A stretch of 64,000 nt of DNA, from positions 62,001-126,000 of the forward strand of contig JADJPQ010000006.1 in the NCBI GenBank assembly GCA_016713175.1, in the 5' to 3' direction. Both the position numbers and the translations under genes were made by a program. The stretch is from Planctomycetota bacterium (GTDB taxonomy: Bacteria; Planctomycetota; UBA1135; UBA2386). Below, piece by piece: positions 55,433 through 64,000 of this stretch. Positions within the stretch are counted from its first letter, which is position 1. The number at the start of each line of letters is the position of its first letter. Under the pieces are notes generated by a model. It did not search any database. It was not told the origin of the DNA and saw only the letters and a program-made list of their open reading frames with translations.

Positions 55433-58083
55433 GCCACGGTCTCGTGTTGTCGGAGCAGGAAGCGGAGGCGGAAGACGGTTCCGGTCGGATTGCCGCGCTC
55501 CTGGCGCAGCTCACCGCCGAGTTGGCGGGTCAGGGTCTGCACGAGCTGCAGGCCCAGCGAACGGCTGCCGGGCGCCGCGGCCGACGGCATGCCGATGCCG
55601 TCGTCGACGACCGACACTTCACAGTGGTCGTCGGGACCTGCCAGCAGCACGATCGCCACGCGCCCGGTGCGAGGCGCCGGAAAGGCATGCCGCAACGCGT
55701 TGGTCAACAATTCGTTGATCAGCAGCCCGAACGGCACGGCGCGGGCCAGTTCCAGCGTCACTGCGGCGACGTCCAGATCGATCCGGACGCGATCGCGATC
55801 GATCTCGTGCGCCCGCAGCAGGTGCGCCGACAGATCGCGCAGGTGGACCGACAGATCGATGCGCGCCAGGTCACCGGAGCGGTACAGCGTCTCGTGGATC
55901 AAGGCCATCGTGCGCACCCGGTGCTGACTCTGCCGCAGTTGCTGCGCGACTTCGGGCACGGCGATCTGCGCCGCCTGCAGACTCAACAGCGAGGTGACGA
56001 CCTGCAGGTTGTTCTTGACGCGATGGTGGATCTCCTGCAGCAGCACCTCCTTCTCGCGCAGCGAGGTCCGAACCGCCGCTTCGGCATGCCGTTGGGCGGT
56101 GACCTCCTGCAGGGTGCCGGTCAACCGCGCGACGCCGGTCACCGGATCGATCTCCCGTTGCACGGTGGCGGCGAACACCCGCATCGGACCCGACGCCGGA
56201 TCGGTGCGCAGGTCGTGCGCCGCGGCCACACCGGTCTCGGCAACGCGCCGCGCGGTGTCGCGGCACAGGTCGCGATCGTCAGGATGCAGTGACGTCAGGA
56301 ACCGCGCGAACGGCGGCGCACCGGCCTCGGCCGGCAGGCCGAACATCCGGAACATCTGCGTGGACCACGTGCCGACGCCCCGTTCCAAGTCCAGCTTCCA
56401 GCTGCCCAGTCGCGCTTGCTGCTGCGCCGCCTCGAGTTCGTCCTGGCTGCTCCGCAGCATCGACTCGCTGCACTGGTGCTGCGCCACGGCAAGCGCGAGC
56501 TTGTCGTTGGCATCGCGCAGGTCGGCAGTGCGAGCCCGGACCCGGGCCTCGACGACCGCGGTCCGGCCGGTCACCACCAGCAACACCATCCCGAGCAGCC
56601 CGGCGAACAGCACGCCGCCGACCAGCACGGCCCAGGACTGCAGCGGTCGGCGGCGTTCGACGAACAACCGTGACGCGCTGATGTCGAGCACGAACGTGCG
56701 ACCACCCGCATGCAGCGGCAACGAGACCGCGAACTCGGCGCGCCCGACCTCGCCGCCGGTCCCGAACGCAAACACCGACCGATCGGCATCCTGATCGCGG
56801 ACCGCGAGCCGCAGCTCGGCCGGATCGATGCCGGTGACCGCCGGCCGCAACAGGTCCTCGTGGCGCAGGACGCCGTTGACCATGCCGCGAGCACCACCTG
56901 GCAAGACCACCGGCTGCAACAGCAGCAGACCGGGACGTTCATCCGTCGCCTGCACCAGCCGCAACGGCGCGGTCGCCGCCAGCTGCCCGCCCGCGCGCGC
57001 ACGTTCTATCGCTGCGGCCCGGATCGGTTCCGAGCCGATGTCGAAGCCGAGCGCGGCTTCGTTGCCGTCGATCGGCGCGATGAACAAGACCGGGTGAACG
57101 CGTGGCCGCCCATCTGCGGCCACCGGCATGCCGTGCGGCTCCTCCCAGACCAGGAACCGTGGCACGTCGCGGCGCGCCCGCGCGATGAAAGCCGGTAGTT
57201 CGTCCGCCACCACCTCGGGCACCCAGGACAGCGACCGCAAGCCCGGCCGGCCGCGCAACAGGTGCCCGACGAACGTCGCGAATTCGGCGGCGGTCACTTC
57301 GTCGGACGCCTGGAAGAATGCGGCCACCGACAGCAGATCGGCTGCCGCGTCCGCGAATTCGCGATCGATCGCGGCGACCATCGCTTCGCTGCGCCGCTCG
57401 AAGTCCGAGCGGATCGCGCTCAGTTCGGCCGCGGCGCCGTAGACGAACGCCGCCACGACCACCACCAATGCCGCAACCAGCGGCACACCGACACTCGCCC
57501 GGCGCTGACGCCAGAGGTCGAGCGGACGCGCGCCCCACATCAGCACCAGCGGCGCGACCGTGAACGCGCCGATCGCATCGCCGACCCACCACGTCACCCA
57601 GCTGTAGAGCACCTGTTCCTCGTGCACGAGGCCGGCCAGCCACAAGGCGCCGACGCCGATGCACGGCGAGCACAGACACGCCAGCAACCCACCGTGCAGC
57701 AGGAACCGGATCACCTCCGCATCGGTGGCGAGCGTCAGTTCGCCGGTCGAACGCCGGCGGACGAGCCGGGCACCGACCACCGCCTGGATCGCCGCACCGC
57801 TGGCGATCGCCACCGCCACCAGCAGCGAAGCGGCCGCTGCCGCCGCAGTGCTGCCATCGAACGACGTCGCGACGTTGACGCCGAACGATCCGAGCCAGAC
57901 GCCGGCCCACAAGCGCCCGCCGCCGAGCAGGATCGCCGCCAGCGCCAGTCCGGCCGGCGGCCACACCGCGGTCGCGTAGCCCGGCGGAATCGCGAGCAAC
58001 AACGACACCCTGCCGAGCGCGAAATAGCCCAAGGCGACCCCTGCGGTCGCCAACCAGAGCACCGACTTGCGCGACGAGACCAT
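55429..58083 (-). CDS. MASE1-CHASE-PAS sensor histidine kinase (HisKA_2 type)
   Basis: An 884-residue membrane kinase. Eight or so helices of a MASE1 domain (about 1-225; GYFALGRVSLLLAIPPGYAT, AVWPPAGLALAAILLGGG) are followed by an exported CHASE domain (about 230-480; RPGLRSLSWVPEVV; LGFDIGSEPIRAAAIERAR). After another helix (AVLVGGVLFAGLLGMVLLVV) come a PAS domain (MFGLPAEAGAPPF) and a HisKA_2 box (LLQEIHHRVKNNLQVVTSLLS) with HATPase (LINELLTNALRHAF; DDGIGMPS). CHASE domains bind small extracellular ligands; the ligand here is unknown. First gene of the pair, ATG 58083. Confidence 0.92.
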
Positions 58084-58221
58084 GCTGGGCGGACCGGGGG
58101 TGGCGCGAGCGCGCTCGGCCGCGCGTGGCGATCCGAGTCCCCGGGATCACGCGCGAGCCTAGCCACGGTCCGACTCCCGCGGTAGGCGAGCCGCCAACCG
58201 CAACACAAGTTTCACTCCGAC

Positions 58222-58258
58222 CTTAGCGTCCGGATCTTAGCGTCCGGATCTTGGCGTC
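58222..58258. repeat. 14-bp tandem repeat, about 2.7 copies
   Basis: CTTAGCGTCCGGAT occurs twice head-to-tail (58222-58235, 58236-58249), followed by a partial, diverged copy (CTTGGCGTC). It lies in the 186-bp gap downstream of the DUF1080-cytochrome gene and upstream of the MASE1 kinase. It could be regulator-binding direct repeats for the kinase promoter or chance slippage. Confidence 0.75.
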
Positions 58259-58269
58259 GATGCCCCCTG

Positions 58270-61200
58270 CTACTCGCGGAACATGGGCGCGTGCTCGTCA
58301 CCGCGCGACAGCAGGAACGCCACCAGGTCGAGCAGTTCGTCGGGCGCCAGGCGATCGACCAGATCGGCCGGCATCGGCGACAGCTTCGATGGCTCGACCG
58401 AAACGACATCCTTGACCGGCACGCGCACGACCTCCGCGGCCGCAGTCGCCGTGACCACCGTGTAGCCATCGACGCCATCGACCGTCGCGCGCGAGATGCG
58501 CCCGAACAACGTCGAACCGTCGGTTCGCGTCAGCACCGACCCGCCGTACTGATCGCTGATGACTTTGCCAGGCTCGAGGATCGCCTCGAGCACATCGCGC
58601 GCGCCGAACTTGTTGCCAAGGCTGGTCAGATCCGGGCCGACGCTGCCGCCTTCGCCGGCGAAGCGATGGCATGCTGCACACGAGGTCGCGAAGAACAGGT
58701 TGCGACCCGACGCGAACGAACGTCCCTGCAGGCCGCGCGCCGCCAGCCCCGCGGCCTCGTCGAGCTGCCAATCGCGACCCGGACCCTTCGGCGGTGTCGC
58801 CACGTACGCCGGCGGCGCCTGCAGTGCCTCGCCGACTTCCTTGCCGATCGCCGCCTTCTCGGCCGGCGTGCAGGTCGCCATCGCGTCCTTCCACATCCGC
58901 TCCAGGTAACCCCCGTACGACGCGCCGCCCCGCTTCTTGCGAGCTGCTTGCAGGAACCGGAAGAACGTCAGTCGCTGATCGAGGGTCCAGCCGTGGGCGA
59001 CCGTGCGCAGCGCATTCACATGGACCAGCTGCGGTCCCGGCGGCATGTCGGCGAGCATCTTGGCGATCACGCCGCCGTAGCCGGCGTTGCGCGTGGTGAT
59101 CTCCGACCACGGCGGCGCCGCCGGCACCCGTACCGTCGCCAGCAGCGGCATCGCGGCCTCGACGACGCCGGGACTGCCGAACGCACACAGCAGCGCGCAC
59201 AGTTCCTGGTCCGGCCGTTCGCGCCCGGTGGGGAACATCGGCAACAGCCGCGCGGCCCACGCCGCCTTCGTCGCCGCCGCCACCGGCCCCAGGCGCACGT
59301 TCGCCAGCGCCAGCACCCGACAGTACGCGACCTGTTGCAGTGCATCGAGGCCGCGGAGGTCGAGCTTGCCGACGGCCGCCAGCAACGGTTCCAGATCCGC
59401 CGCGACACCTTGGCGGGCCAGCGCCAGCCACGCCGTCAGCGCCGCCCACGGTTCGCCGACCGGCTGCGCCAACGCGCGTTCGCGCCATTCGGCGACCGGC
59501 TGCCACTCGACCGCGATCCGCGCCGCGTGCCGGAGGAACGGATCGCGATCGCCCAACGCCGGCCACGCCGCCGCCACCGCCTGGGCATCCTGATGCCCAT
59601 GGAACGCCTCCAACGCGAGTCGCCGCCGCCGCGGTTCGGGGATCTGATCGGAGAGCATCACCGACTCGGCCGTCGGCTTCGCCGTGATCCGGTACAACGT
59701 CGACGGCACGCCACGCCCGCCGGTCAACACCCACACACTGTTGCCATCGACGACGACGTCGGTCAGCGGCAGCGGCTGGGCGCTGGCGAACTCTCGGATG
59801 CTGCCGCGCAGGCTGGCACCATGCGGCTCGACCCGCACTTCGTGCACGGTGCCGAACGTCCAGTCGAACGCCAGCACGCGACCGCGCCACCACGCCATCC
59901 CGGTCGGCGACCCCGGCCCGACGTCACAAACCGCCGGCAGGCTGTCCGGGTAATCGACTGGCCACTTGCCCGAACCATGCCGCCAGCCGAAGTCGGCGCC
60001 GCTGACGCAATGCAGGATCCGCGTCGGCCGGTACCACGGCAGACCCATGTCCCATTCCATGTCGGCGTCGTAGACGAGCACGTCGCCATCCGGCGTCACC
60101 GCGAGGTCATAGGCATTGCGGAACCCGGCGGTAAGCAGTTCCCATTCCTTGCCGTCGGGATCGACCAGACAAAGGAACCCGCCCGGCGCCATGATGCCGA
60201 CCGCGTGGCCGCCGGAATCGTCATAGCGCGGCAGCAACAGGTCCTCGCCCCAGTTCGTCGGCAACCGACTGCGCGCGAACTCCGGCAGCTTGACGTGATT
60301 GCCGCACAGCACCAGCAGGTTCTTGCCATCGGGAGCCACTTCGACCGCGTGTGGACCATGCTCGCCGTTGCCTTGGAGCGCGCGCAACAGTTCGACCTGG
60401 TCGAGGCGGTCGTCGCCATCGGTGTCGCGCAGCCGGAACAGGCCGGTCTTGCCGCTGCCGGTCACCGCGTACAGCACACCCTGATGCCAGCACAGACCCT
60501 GCGCGCCGCCGAGTTCGACTTCGACGCGCTCGATCGACGTCACCTCGTCCGGCGTCCGCGCCGGCGTGATCCGGTAGAGACCACTGCCCTGATCGCTGGC
60601 GTACAGCCGGCCCTTTGGATCCATGCACAGCGACACCCACGACCCGAACTGGCGACCGACCTTGAACACGCGTTCGCCGACGTAGCCCGGCGCCAGCTTC
60701 AGCTCCGGCGCAGGCATCAGCTTCTGCGGCGCGTCGCCGAGCAGCGCCTGATCGAACGCATCGGCGGCGACCGTCTGGCCCCAGGGGCCACCACCCAACG
60801 CCACGATCTCGACTGCGGCGGCGAATCTGGTCGCGGCAAACTCAGGCTTGTTCCAGCCATCGGGGTCGTCGTCGCTGCAGAGCCACGACCTGTCGGTCAC
60901 CACGGTTCCGCGCTGATCACCGACACTCCAGTCCAGCCGCGCGGCCAACGCCGCCGGGCCACCGTCGTTCCAGCCCTGGATCGCAATGACGTTCTTGCCT
61001 TGCCGCAACGCCTTGCCGACCTCGGACGCCCGCGGGCTCTCCCAGCTGTCGCAGGCGCCGAAACGGTCGCCGTTGACCCAAACGCGGCAGTGGTTGTCGC
61101 AGGTGAACACCAACGTGCCGCGCGCGCCGGTGGCCGGCAGTTCGAATTCCTTGCGGAAGAACACCTCGTCGGCGCCGCCGCTTGCCCGATCCCAGATCCA

Positions 61201-61953
61201 CTGCGGCACCGGCCCGGCGCTCGGCGGATTCACCACCGCCGGATCGATCTGCGCCAACTCCTCGGTCGGCAACCGCCGCAGCACCAGTTCCTGGAACCAC
61301 GCCGTCATCGGCGCGCCCGAATGCACCTGCAACGCCACGATGCCCTGCCGCCGCAGACCCGGCGATTCGTCGGTGAACTCGACCGCCAGTTCGCCGTCGA
61401 CATAGTGCTGCACGGTGCGGCCGCGCGCGACGATGCGCATCGCATGCCACTGCGTGACATCGACCTTGGCCGGCGCGCGCAGCGCCTCGCCTTCCTGCCG
61501 CGTGCCGTTCGCACGGATCGTCACGCGCTGGCCGTTTTGCGCGGCGATGCCGCGGCCGCCTTCGTCGTACAGCATGCCGAAGTACGGCGGATTGCCGTGC
61601 ACATCGCACTGGTAGCCATGCACCCGGAATCCCTCCGGATCCAGCCGCTTGCTGCGGTATTGCACGCCGCTGTTGTTGTCGCCGTCGAGTCGCACGCGGA
61701 ACGACAGTTCGAAGTCGGCCAGCTCGCCGCCCTGCCAGATCAGGAACGTGTTGGCGGCAACCGGGTGGCCGACGCTGCTGCCGACGATGCAGCCATCGCG
61801 GACCGACCAGACCGCGGGATCGCCGACCCAACCGGTCAGTGAGCGGCCATCGAACAACCGTTCTTCCGGAGCCTGCGTTGCCGCAGCACTCAGCAAGCAA
61901 CAGAAGATCGCGATCCTGGACGACGAGAAGCGCGGCAGCGACGACGAGGGCAT
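58270..61953 (-). CDS. Exported DUF1080 / beta-propeller / HEAT / cytochrome c fusion
   Basis: A 1227-residue exported protein typical of planctomycetes and related phyla. Signal peptide (SSRIAIFCCLLSAAATQA); DUF1080 lectin-like/keto-glycoside hydrolase domain at about 28-240 (LFDGRSLTGWVGDP; NNSGVQYRSKRLDPEGF); a carbohydrate-binding beta domain (about 260-380); a six-bladed propeller of the sugar-dehydrogenase type (GSWVSLCMDPKGRLYASDQG onward to about 790); HEAT-like repeats; and a PVC-type cytochrome c with Cys1092-Ala-Ala-Cys1095-His1096 followed by GPDLTSLGNKF and LEAILEPGKVI. It probably oxidises or handles sugars outside the cytoplasm. Start ATG 61953 fits the signal peptide. Confidence 0.93.
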   Translation of the reverse strand: MPSSSLPRFSSSRIAIFCCLLSAAATQAPEERLFDGRSLTGWVGDPAVWSVRDGCIVGSSVGHPVAANTFLIWQGGELADFELSFRVRLDGDNNSGVQYRSKRLDPEGFRVHGYQCDVHGNPPYFGMLYDEGGRGIAAQNGQRVTIRANGTRQEGEALRAPAKVDVTQWHAMRIVARGRTVQHYVDGELAVEFTDESPGLRRQGIVALQVHSGAPMTAWFQELVLRRLPTEELAQIDPAVVNPPSAGPVPQWIWDRASGGADEVFFRKEFELPATGARGTLVFTCDNHCRVWVNGDRFGACDSWESPRASEVGKALRQGKNVIAIQGWNDGGPAALAARLDWSVGDQRGTVVTDRSWLCSDDDPDGWNKPEFAATRFAAAVEIVALGGGPWGQTVAADAFDQALLGDAPQKLMPAPELKLAPGYVGERVFKVGRQFGSWVSLCMDPKGRLYASDQGSGLYRITPARTPDEVTSIERVEVELGGAQGLCWHQGVLYAVTGSGKTGLFRLRDTDGDDRLDQVELLRALQGNGEHGPHAVEVAPDGKNLLVLCGNHVKLPEFARSRLPTNWGEDLLLPRYDDSGGHAVGIMAPGGFLCLVDPDGKEWELLTAGFRNAYDLAVTPDGDVLVYDADMEWDMGLPWYRPTRILHCVSGADFGWRHGSGKWPVDYPDSLPAVCDVGPGSPTGMAWWRGRVLAFDWTFGTVHEVRVEPHGASLRGSIREFASAQPLPLTDVVVDGNSVWVLTGGRGVPSTLYRITAKPTAESVMLSDQIPEPRRRRLALEAFHGHQDAQAVAAAWPALGDRDPFLRHAARIAVEWQPVAEWRERALAQPVGEPWAALTAWLALARQGVAADLEPLLAAVGKLDLRGLDALQQVAYCRVLALANVRLGPVAAATKAAWAARLLPMFPTGRERPDQELCALLCAFGSPGVVEAAMPLLATVRVPAAPPWSEITTRNAGYGGVIAKMLADMPPGPQLVHVNALRTVAHGWTLDQRLTFFRFLQAARKKRGGASYGGYLERMWKDAMATCTPAEKAAIGKEVGEALQAPPAYVATPPKGPGRDWQLDEAAGLAARGLQGRSFASGRNLFFATSCAACHRFAGEGGSVGPDLTSLGNKFGARDVLEAILEPGKVISDQYGGSVLTRTDGSTLFGRISRATVDGVDGYTVVTATAAAEVVRVPVKDVVSVEPSKLSPMPADLVDRLAPDELLDLVAFLLSRGDEHAPMFRE

Positions 61954-62040
61954 GGCGGCATTGGAACGCTGCCACCGGCGGTTCGCACGTGCGTTCTCGG
62001 CATGTCCGCCACCCGGCATGCGGTGTGCTAGTCTTCGTTC

Positions 62041-62589
62041 ATGAAGACGTTCTCCCTGGTGTTGGCAGCGCTGTTGCTCGCTCCTGCGGCGCGCGCGGAC
62101 AAGTTCTATCTCGGCACCGCCGAGGAGGCGAAGAAGGTCGCCGAAGGGTCGAATCCGACGACGATCGAGGGTGTGTTGCTGGCCGAGACCGATACGCACT
62201 ACCACATTCGGGTGGTCGGCGGCGAAGTGGTGCTCGAGAAGAAGGGCGTGTTCAAGGTCGAGAAGGACGCGATGACGGTGGCGGACATCGTCAAGGTCGA
62301 GAAGGACCTCGCGGACAAGAGCGCGGCGGAGGCGAAGGCGCGGGACGCGAGCAAGCCGGTGGAAGCGGCCGGGGCCGGACTGCGCGGCAAGCCTGTGGAA
62401 GCGGCGGTCGGCGGCGAAGCGGTGGCCGACGGGAAGCCTGCGGTTGGCGAACCGGCTGGGTTCGATCCGGTGGTCGGCAAGGTCGTCGGTGGCGATGCGG
62501 CGCTGATCGATGAAGTCGAGGCGGCGTGGACGCTGACGAAGGATCGGAAGTATCTGAAGCTGCTCCGCAAGCTGCGTCGGGCGCGCTGA
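62041..62589 (+). CDS. Exported hypothetical protein
   Basis: A 182-residue protein with a signal peptide (KTFSLVLAALLLAPAARA), an N-terminal beta-rich part (GVLLAETDTHYHIRVVGGEV) suggestive of a small beta-barrel that senses or binds something, then Ala/Lys/Glu-rich low complexity and a helical end (DEVEAAWTLTKDRKYLKLLRKLRRAR). No family recognised. Divergent from the DUF1080 fusion, with 87 bp between the starts. Confidence 0.75.
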   Translation: MKTFSLVLAALLLAPAARADKFYLGTAEEAKKVAEGSNPTTIEGVLLAETDTHYHIRVVGGEVVLEKKGVFKVEKDAMTVADIVKVEKDLADKSAAEAKARDASKPVEAAGAGLRGKPVEAAVGGEAVADGKPAVGEPAGFDPVVGKVVGGDAALIDEVEAAWTLTKDRKYLKLLRKLRRAR

Positions 62590-62604
62590 AGCACGCGGCG
62601 GCGG

Positions 62605-62624
62605 AGGCCCTTCTCGCGGGGCCT
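62605..62624 (+). terminator. Hairpin after the exported hypothetical gene
   Basis: AGGCCC (62605-62610) can pair with GGGCCT (62619-62624) around an 8-nt loop, 15 nt after the stop codon. Only a short TT follows, so the terminator call is weak. Confidence 0.4.
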
Positions 62625-62701
62625 TGGATTGGCGTTGGGTCTGACGAGAATCCGTGCTCTCTCACCCAGATGCACGGCTCGGGCTGTTTCGGCCTGCCGC
62701 C

Positions 62702-64000
62702 ATGCCCAGCGCCATGAACGAACCGTCCGTAGGTCCCCAGGATTCCGGTTCCGCTTCCGTCGACGAGCCGTTCGCACTGTTCGGCGCCTTCCTCGAAGCG
62801 CATGCCGGCGATCCCACCAGTGCGGACGCGCGCACAGCCCTTGCGGCACTACTCGACGCCCATCCCGCCCACCGGGATGCCCTGCAGAAGCTGATTGAGG
62901 AGTTCTTCGGCCTGGAGGCCGGGATGCCCGGGCCGCTCGATGCCGCATCGACTGCGCCTTCGCCGTCGCCCGCAACGGATCGGCTGTGGCGAGTGTTGTT
63001 GACGACTGGCCGGCGCGGCGATCGCTATCGAGTGATCGACGAACTGGGTCGCGGCGGCAACGGTATCGTGCACCGGGTCTGGGACGATGAGTTGCAGCGG
63101 CACCTGGCAATGAAGGTGATGCGGCATGCGAGCGCGGACATCGCGCGGCGCGGGCGTTTCCTTCGCGAGGTGCAGGTGACGAGTCGGCTGGGGCATCCAG
63201 GAATCGTGCCGGTTCACGAGATCGGGCTGCGCGGCGGGGTCGTCTACTACACGATGCCGGTCGTCGATGGCGATGAACTCGGCGATGTGTTCGTGCAGGT
63301 GGCGGAGGGGCGGAACGGTTGGACGCTGGCGCGGGCGGTCGAGGTGCTGGTCAAGGTGTGCGACACGGTGCGCTTTGCGCATGATCGCGGGGTGGTGCAT
63401 CGGGACCTCAAGCCCTCGAATATCATGGTCGGGCGGTATGGGGAGGTGTTGGTGCTCGATTGGGGACTGGCGCACCTGGTCGCTCAGGACTCCTGCGGCT
63501 CGGCGCCGAGTGCGCCGGGCAGGGAGCCCGATGCAAGCGATACCACGCCCGAACTGACGCAGGATGGTGATGTGCTGGGTTCGCCGGCCTACATGTCGCC
63601 GGAACAGGCCAACGGCGCGGAACACATCGATCAACGCACGGACGTGTACGCGCTCGGAGCCGTGCTCTACCACTTGCTCGCCGGACACACGCCGTTCGGA
63701 GGCCCTGGTCAGACTCCGGACTCCACGACCGTTCTGAAACTGCTGCGGGCGGGAACCCCACCACTGCAACTGAATCCGGGCTACCGTCGTCCAGCCGAAC
63801 TGGTGTCGATCTGTGCTACAGCCATTGCCACGGTCCCCGACCGCCGCTACCCGTCGGTCGTGGCTTTGGCCAACGACCTGCGCAGCTGGCTCGAAGGGCG
63901 TGCGGTGGGTGCCCACGACACGAGCCCAATGACGGTGTTGTGGAAGTGGGTAAGCAGGAATCGTGCACTCTCCGCAGTGGTCGCCCTTGCGGTCCTGTTC
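62702..64000 (+). CDS. Ser/Thr protein kinase, 3' end outside the window
   Basis: At least 433 residues are visible, and the frame runs off the window. A 100-residue N-terminal region with a short helical repeat (LFGAFLEAHAGDPTSADARTAL) precedes the catalytic domain. ATP-loop residues are in GRGGNGIVHRVWD (Gly116 on), Lys138 in LAMKVMR, catalytic Asp235 in HRDLKPSNIMVG, metal Asp253 in DWGLA (DWG for DFG) and SPAYMSPEQA in the activation segment. A membrane helix begins at the edge (ALSAVVALAVLF), as in planctomycete membrane kinases with exported WD40/TPR sensors. ATG 62702 chosen; ATG 62714 is close. Confidence 0.95.
   Translation, partial: MPSAMNEPSVGPQDSGSASVDEPFALFGAFLEAHAGDPTSADARTALAALLDAHPAHRDALQKLIEEFFGLEAGMPGPLDAASTAPSPSPATDRLWRVLLTTGRRGDRYRVIDELGRGGNGIVHRVWDDELQRHLAMKVMRHASADIARRGRFLREVQVTSRLGHPGIVPVHEIGLRGGVVYYTMPVVDGDELGDVFVQVAEGRNGWTLARAVEVLVKVCDTVRFAHDRGVVHRDLKPSNIMVGRYGEVLVLDWGLAHLVAQDSCGSAPSAPGREPDASDTTPELTQDGDVLGSPAYMSPEQANGAEHIDQRTDVYALGAVLYHLLAGHTPFGGPGQTPDSTTVLKLLRAGTPPLQLNPGYRRPAELVSICATAIATVPDRRYPSVVALANDLRSWLEGRAVGAHDTSPMTVLWKWVSRNRALSAVVALAVLF

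Noticed and set aside
58291..61842. An 1183-codon plus-strand frame over the DUF1080-cytochrome gene
   Set aside because: Arg/His-rich shadow with no domain; the minus-strand frame has clear DUF1080, propeller and CxxCH motifs.

Overview
This 64-kb window (GC-rich, tightly packed, GTG and TTG starts common) reads as chromosome from a planctomycete-type bacterium. The pointers are: the MoxR / DUF58 / BatA-like / secreted cyclase-fold gene train; a DUF1080-propeller-HEAT-cytochrome c fusion; a Ser/Thr kinase with a TM segment after the catalytic domain; an ECF sigma factor fused to a membrane and exported domain; and a secreted ELWxSDGTxxGT-repeat protein with a C-terminal domain that recurs in the window. 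No rRNA, tRNA, CRISPR array or IS transposase was recognised. The taxonomic placement is inferred from gene content.

Layout. 1-10.6 kb: a partial unknown gene, a trypsin-fold protease, a DEAD-box RNA helicase, enolase, the repeat protein and a large TPR membrane protein. 10.7-11.7 kb: a secreted thioredoxin-fold protein with an in-frame TGA exactly where the first active-site Cys belongs (TGA-Pro-Pro-Cys), followed by a SECIS-like hairpin; I read it as a selenoprotein. 11.8-14.2 kb: an apparent island (frameshifted DUF234-type ATPase and an orphan PIN/VapC gene) flanked by two truncated genes. 14.2-15.7 kb: a metallo-beta-lactamase-fold hydrolase and a small membrane protein.

15.9-34.5 kb: a nine-gene, mostly translationally coupled operon: MoxR ATPase, DUF58, BatA-like vWA, a second vWA protein, a TPR/PQQ-propeller protein, a secreted prenyltransferase-fold protein, a membrane protein, a 965-residue exported coiled coil and a Gln-rich exported protein. 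It looks like a MoxR/vWA envelope machine with lineage-specific exported partners.

34.6-45.7 kb: an oxygen-respiration block. A FixL-like haem-PAS histidine kinase that retains the haem-ligand His and distal Arg, a receiver-kinase hybrid and a frameshifted LuxR-type regulator lie beside a complete cbb3 oxidase operon: ccoI, ccoS, a ccoN-ccoO fusion, ccoQ, a one-haem ccoP and ccoG, with a divergent SafE-like membrane protein. This suggests local oxygen-responsive control of the high-affinity oxidase.

45.7-64 kb: the ECF sigma fusion, a Cys-containing hypothetical, a HEAT lipoprotein, a GNAT-like protein, a small membrane protein, DNA polymerase I with an apparently dead proofreading site, a coupled MASE1/CHASE sensor kinase and receiver-hybrid kinase, the 1227-residue DUF1080-cytochrome fusion, an exported hypothetical, and the start of a Ser/Thr kinase that runs off the window.
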